A stretch of DNA of 64,000 nt. Origin: Silene latifolia (taxonomy: Eukaryota; Streptophyta; Magnoliopsida; Caryophyllales; Caryophyllaceae). The translations under genes and the position numbers were made by a program. Each line of letters begins with the position of its first letter. The first letter of the stretch is position 1. Positions 62,904 through 64,000 of this stretch are shown piece by piece. The DNA lies in the NCBI RefSeq assembly GCF_048544455.1, contig NC_133531.1, forward strand, positions 67,432,099-67,496,098, read 5' to 3'. The notes under the pieces were generated by a model that ran no database searches, was not told where the DNA came from, and worked only from the letters and a program-made list of their open reading frames with translations.

Positions 62904-64000
62904 TGATGCGTGTCTTAAATGTGATGTTTTACACCCCATTTTACACACATTTCAGAGCTCAATCAACTAGTTTATGCTACTATTTTCCTATTTCCGTCTA
63001 CTTTCGTGTTTTTGTATTATATTGCAGAAATGTGAAGAATCCAGCGGAAATCGAGCCGAATCCGTCCCTAAGTACCTTGCATTGCATTTGACGTGAAGTA
63101 TTTACTCAAGAAACGAACTTGGTGCGCATTTCGAGGCCTGAAAGACAACTTTATGAAGAATTTAGAAGCGACTACCAGCTACAGTTGCGTTTTCGGATTC
63201 GTCTTTTCTCTGCAATTCTTTACGGTAACGTTTATTCCATAATTCCAGTTGATATTTATTTCGTTCATAGACTAGAAACTGCTAGAGTAGTTTTCCCGAA
63301 ACTGAAATTATCGCTTCATCTTTTTTACTTGTTTAGTTAATTCAATTATGCATTCGATAGCTCTAATTATTAATCTTATTGTTGTTTTTGTCATAATCAT
63401 GAGTAGCTAAACCCCATGTGCTAGGATGTAGGGGATCTGTAGTGTAGGCGACATTAGAATTGGTAGACCTGAAATTGCGCCATGGTCGATCGACTGGTCT
63501 ACCTGGTCGATCGACCGGCCACGTGAGAATTAGCTCCGTTTTAATTAATTTAATTGCTATATTTGACGAATCGAGTGCACGCGACTAGTTGAATGCTTAG
63601 GAATTGACCGACCCGATAAGATCGAAAGATAGGGAAGGGAAATAGACTACTTAATTAAGACGACTAAGTTAATAAGATCGAGAGATAAGTTAATTTAGAC
63701 TTTTAAATCACTTTTCAGGATGAGAGTCAACATTGGTGATATTAGGGACCCGTAGCTAGATCGAAAGATGCTACCTGTTAAGAATGGACCGAGAGGACTT
63801 CTTATTTTTCCCGTCTCACGTGATTATTTTAGACTTACTTAGGATACTGCCGCCGAAACTACAGTGAACCGACCATCTTAGCACCTTTTTAATATTTGAT
63901 TCCATACATTTTCATTCATTGCTCATTTATTTGCTTAGTTTACTTTTAAATTTAATTGCCATTAGTTATAGAACAATTCAAAACAAACCCCCACTCATTT
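62904..64000 (+). repeat. LTR of family L2, cut by window end
   Basis: Starts TGATGCGTGTCTTAAATG inside the Athila gag and matches, in reverse complement, the solo LTR 25474-27191 along its length (for example TTTCCGTCTACTTTCGTG and the ATCGAGCCGAATCCGTCCC region). The preceding five bases CATCA are the candidate duplication. Two GTCGATCGAC dyads have centres at about 63489 and 63510, again 21 bp apart. With a family length of about 1.7 kb the end lies outside the window. Confidence 0.82.

Overview
The window is repeat-dominated plant nuclear DNA. It holds no intact, clearly functional host gene. Plant origin rests on a brassinosteroid-receptor-like (BRI1) kinase fragment, a plant FAF2/PUX10-like UBX-gene fragment, and plant-type repeats: Ty3/gypsy CRM, Tekay, Athila and Ogre/Tat lineages, Ty1/copia, L1-type LINEs, CACTA, Helitron, Stowaway and Tourist elements. 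LTRs carrying ACTCGATCGAGT-type arrays and small elements with CCGTCTTAA-type ends make me think of Caryophyllales, perhaps Caryophyllaceae (Silene-like). That is an impression, not a demonstrated fact.

Layout. 1-3044: 3' end of a Tekay-like gypsy element with its LTR. 3045-9473: a LINE fragment split by a complete, very young CRM-clade element (3111-8956). 9474-11139: MITEs and a 192-bp tandem repeat. 11140-13625: minus-strand LINE with RNase H. 13640-14110: Ogre/Tat integrase relic. 14111-15838: AT-rich, no gene. 15839-19441: minus-strand Helitron with a helicase remnant; a second Helitron 3' end in the opposite orientation lies at 21372. 21648-23640: CACTA-like end split by a solo Tekay LTR. 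24640-29830: Ogre/Tat 3' region, PPT, one LTR, then PBS and leader, interrupted by a solo LTR. 29831-31260: BRI1-like 3' fragment split by a LINE. 31405-36345: nearly full-length but dead LINE. 37045-56315: a MITE of about 0.3 kb swollen to 19.3 kb by insertions. These are a dead copia element (itself carrying a 3.5-kb LTR-type insertion) and a CACTA element that captured FAF2/PUX10-like exons and contains a MITE, an LTR element and a Tekay fragment nested inside each other. 56316-59998: low-repeat stretch with exon-like pieces. 59999-64000: Athila 5' LTR, PBS and gag, with another LTR inserted in gag.

The most unusual signal is not a gene. Several different LTR families carry arrays of short motifs, mostly perfect 10-bp dyads (CTCGATCGAG, GTCGATCGAC, GTCTATAGAC), with centres about 21 bp apart. 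The Ogre/Tat element carries paired GACGCAGCA/TGCTGCGCC dyads about 30 bp apart. The dyad sequence differs between families while the helical-turn-like spacing is kept.
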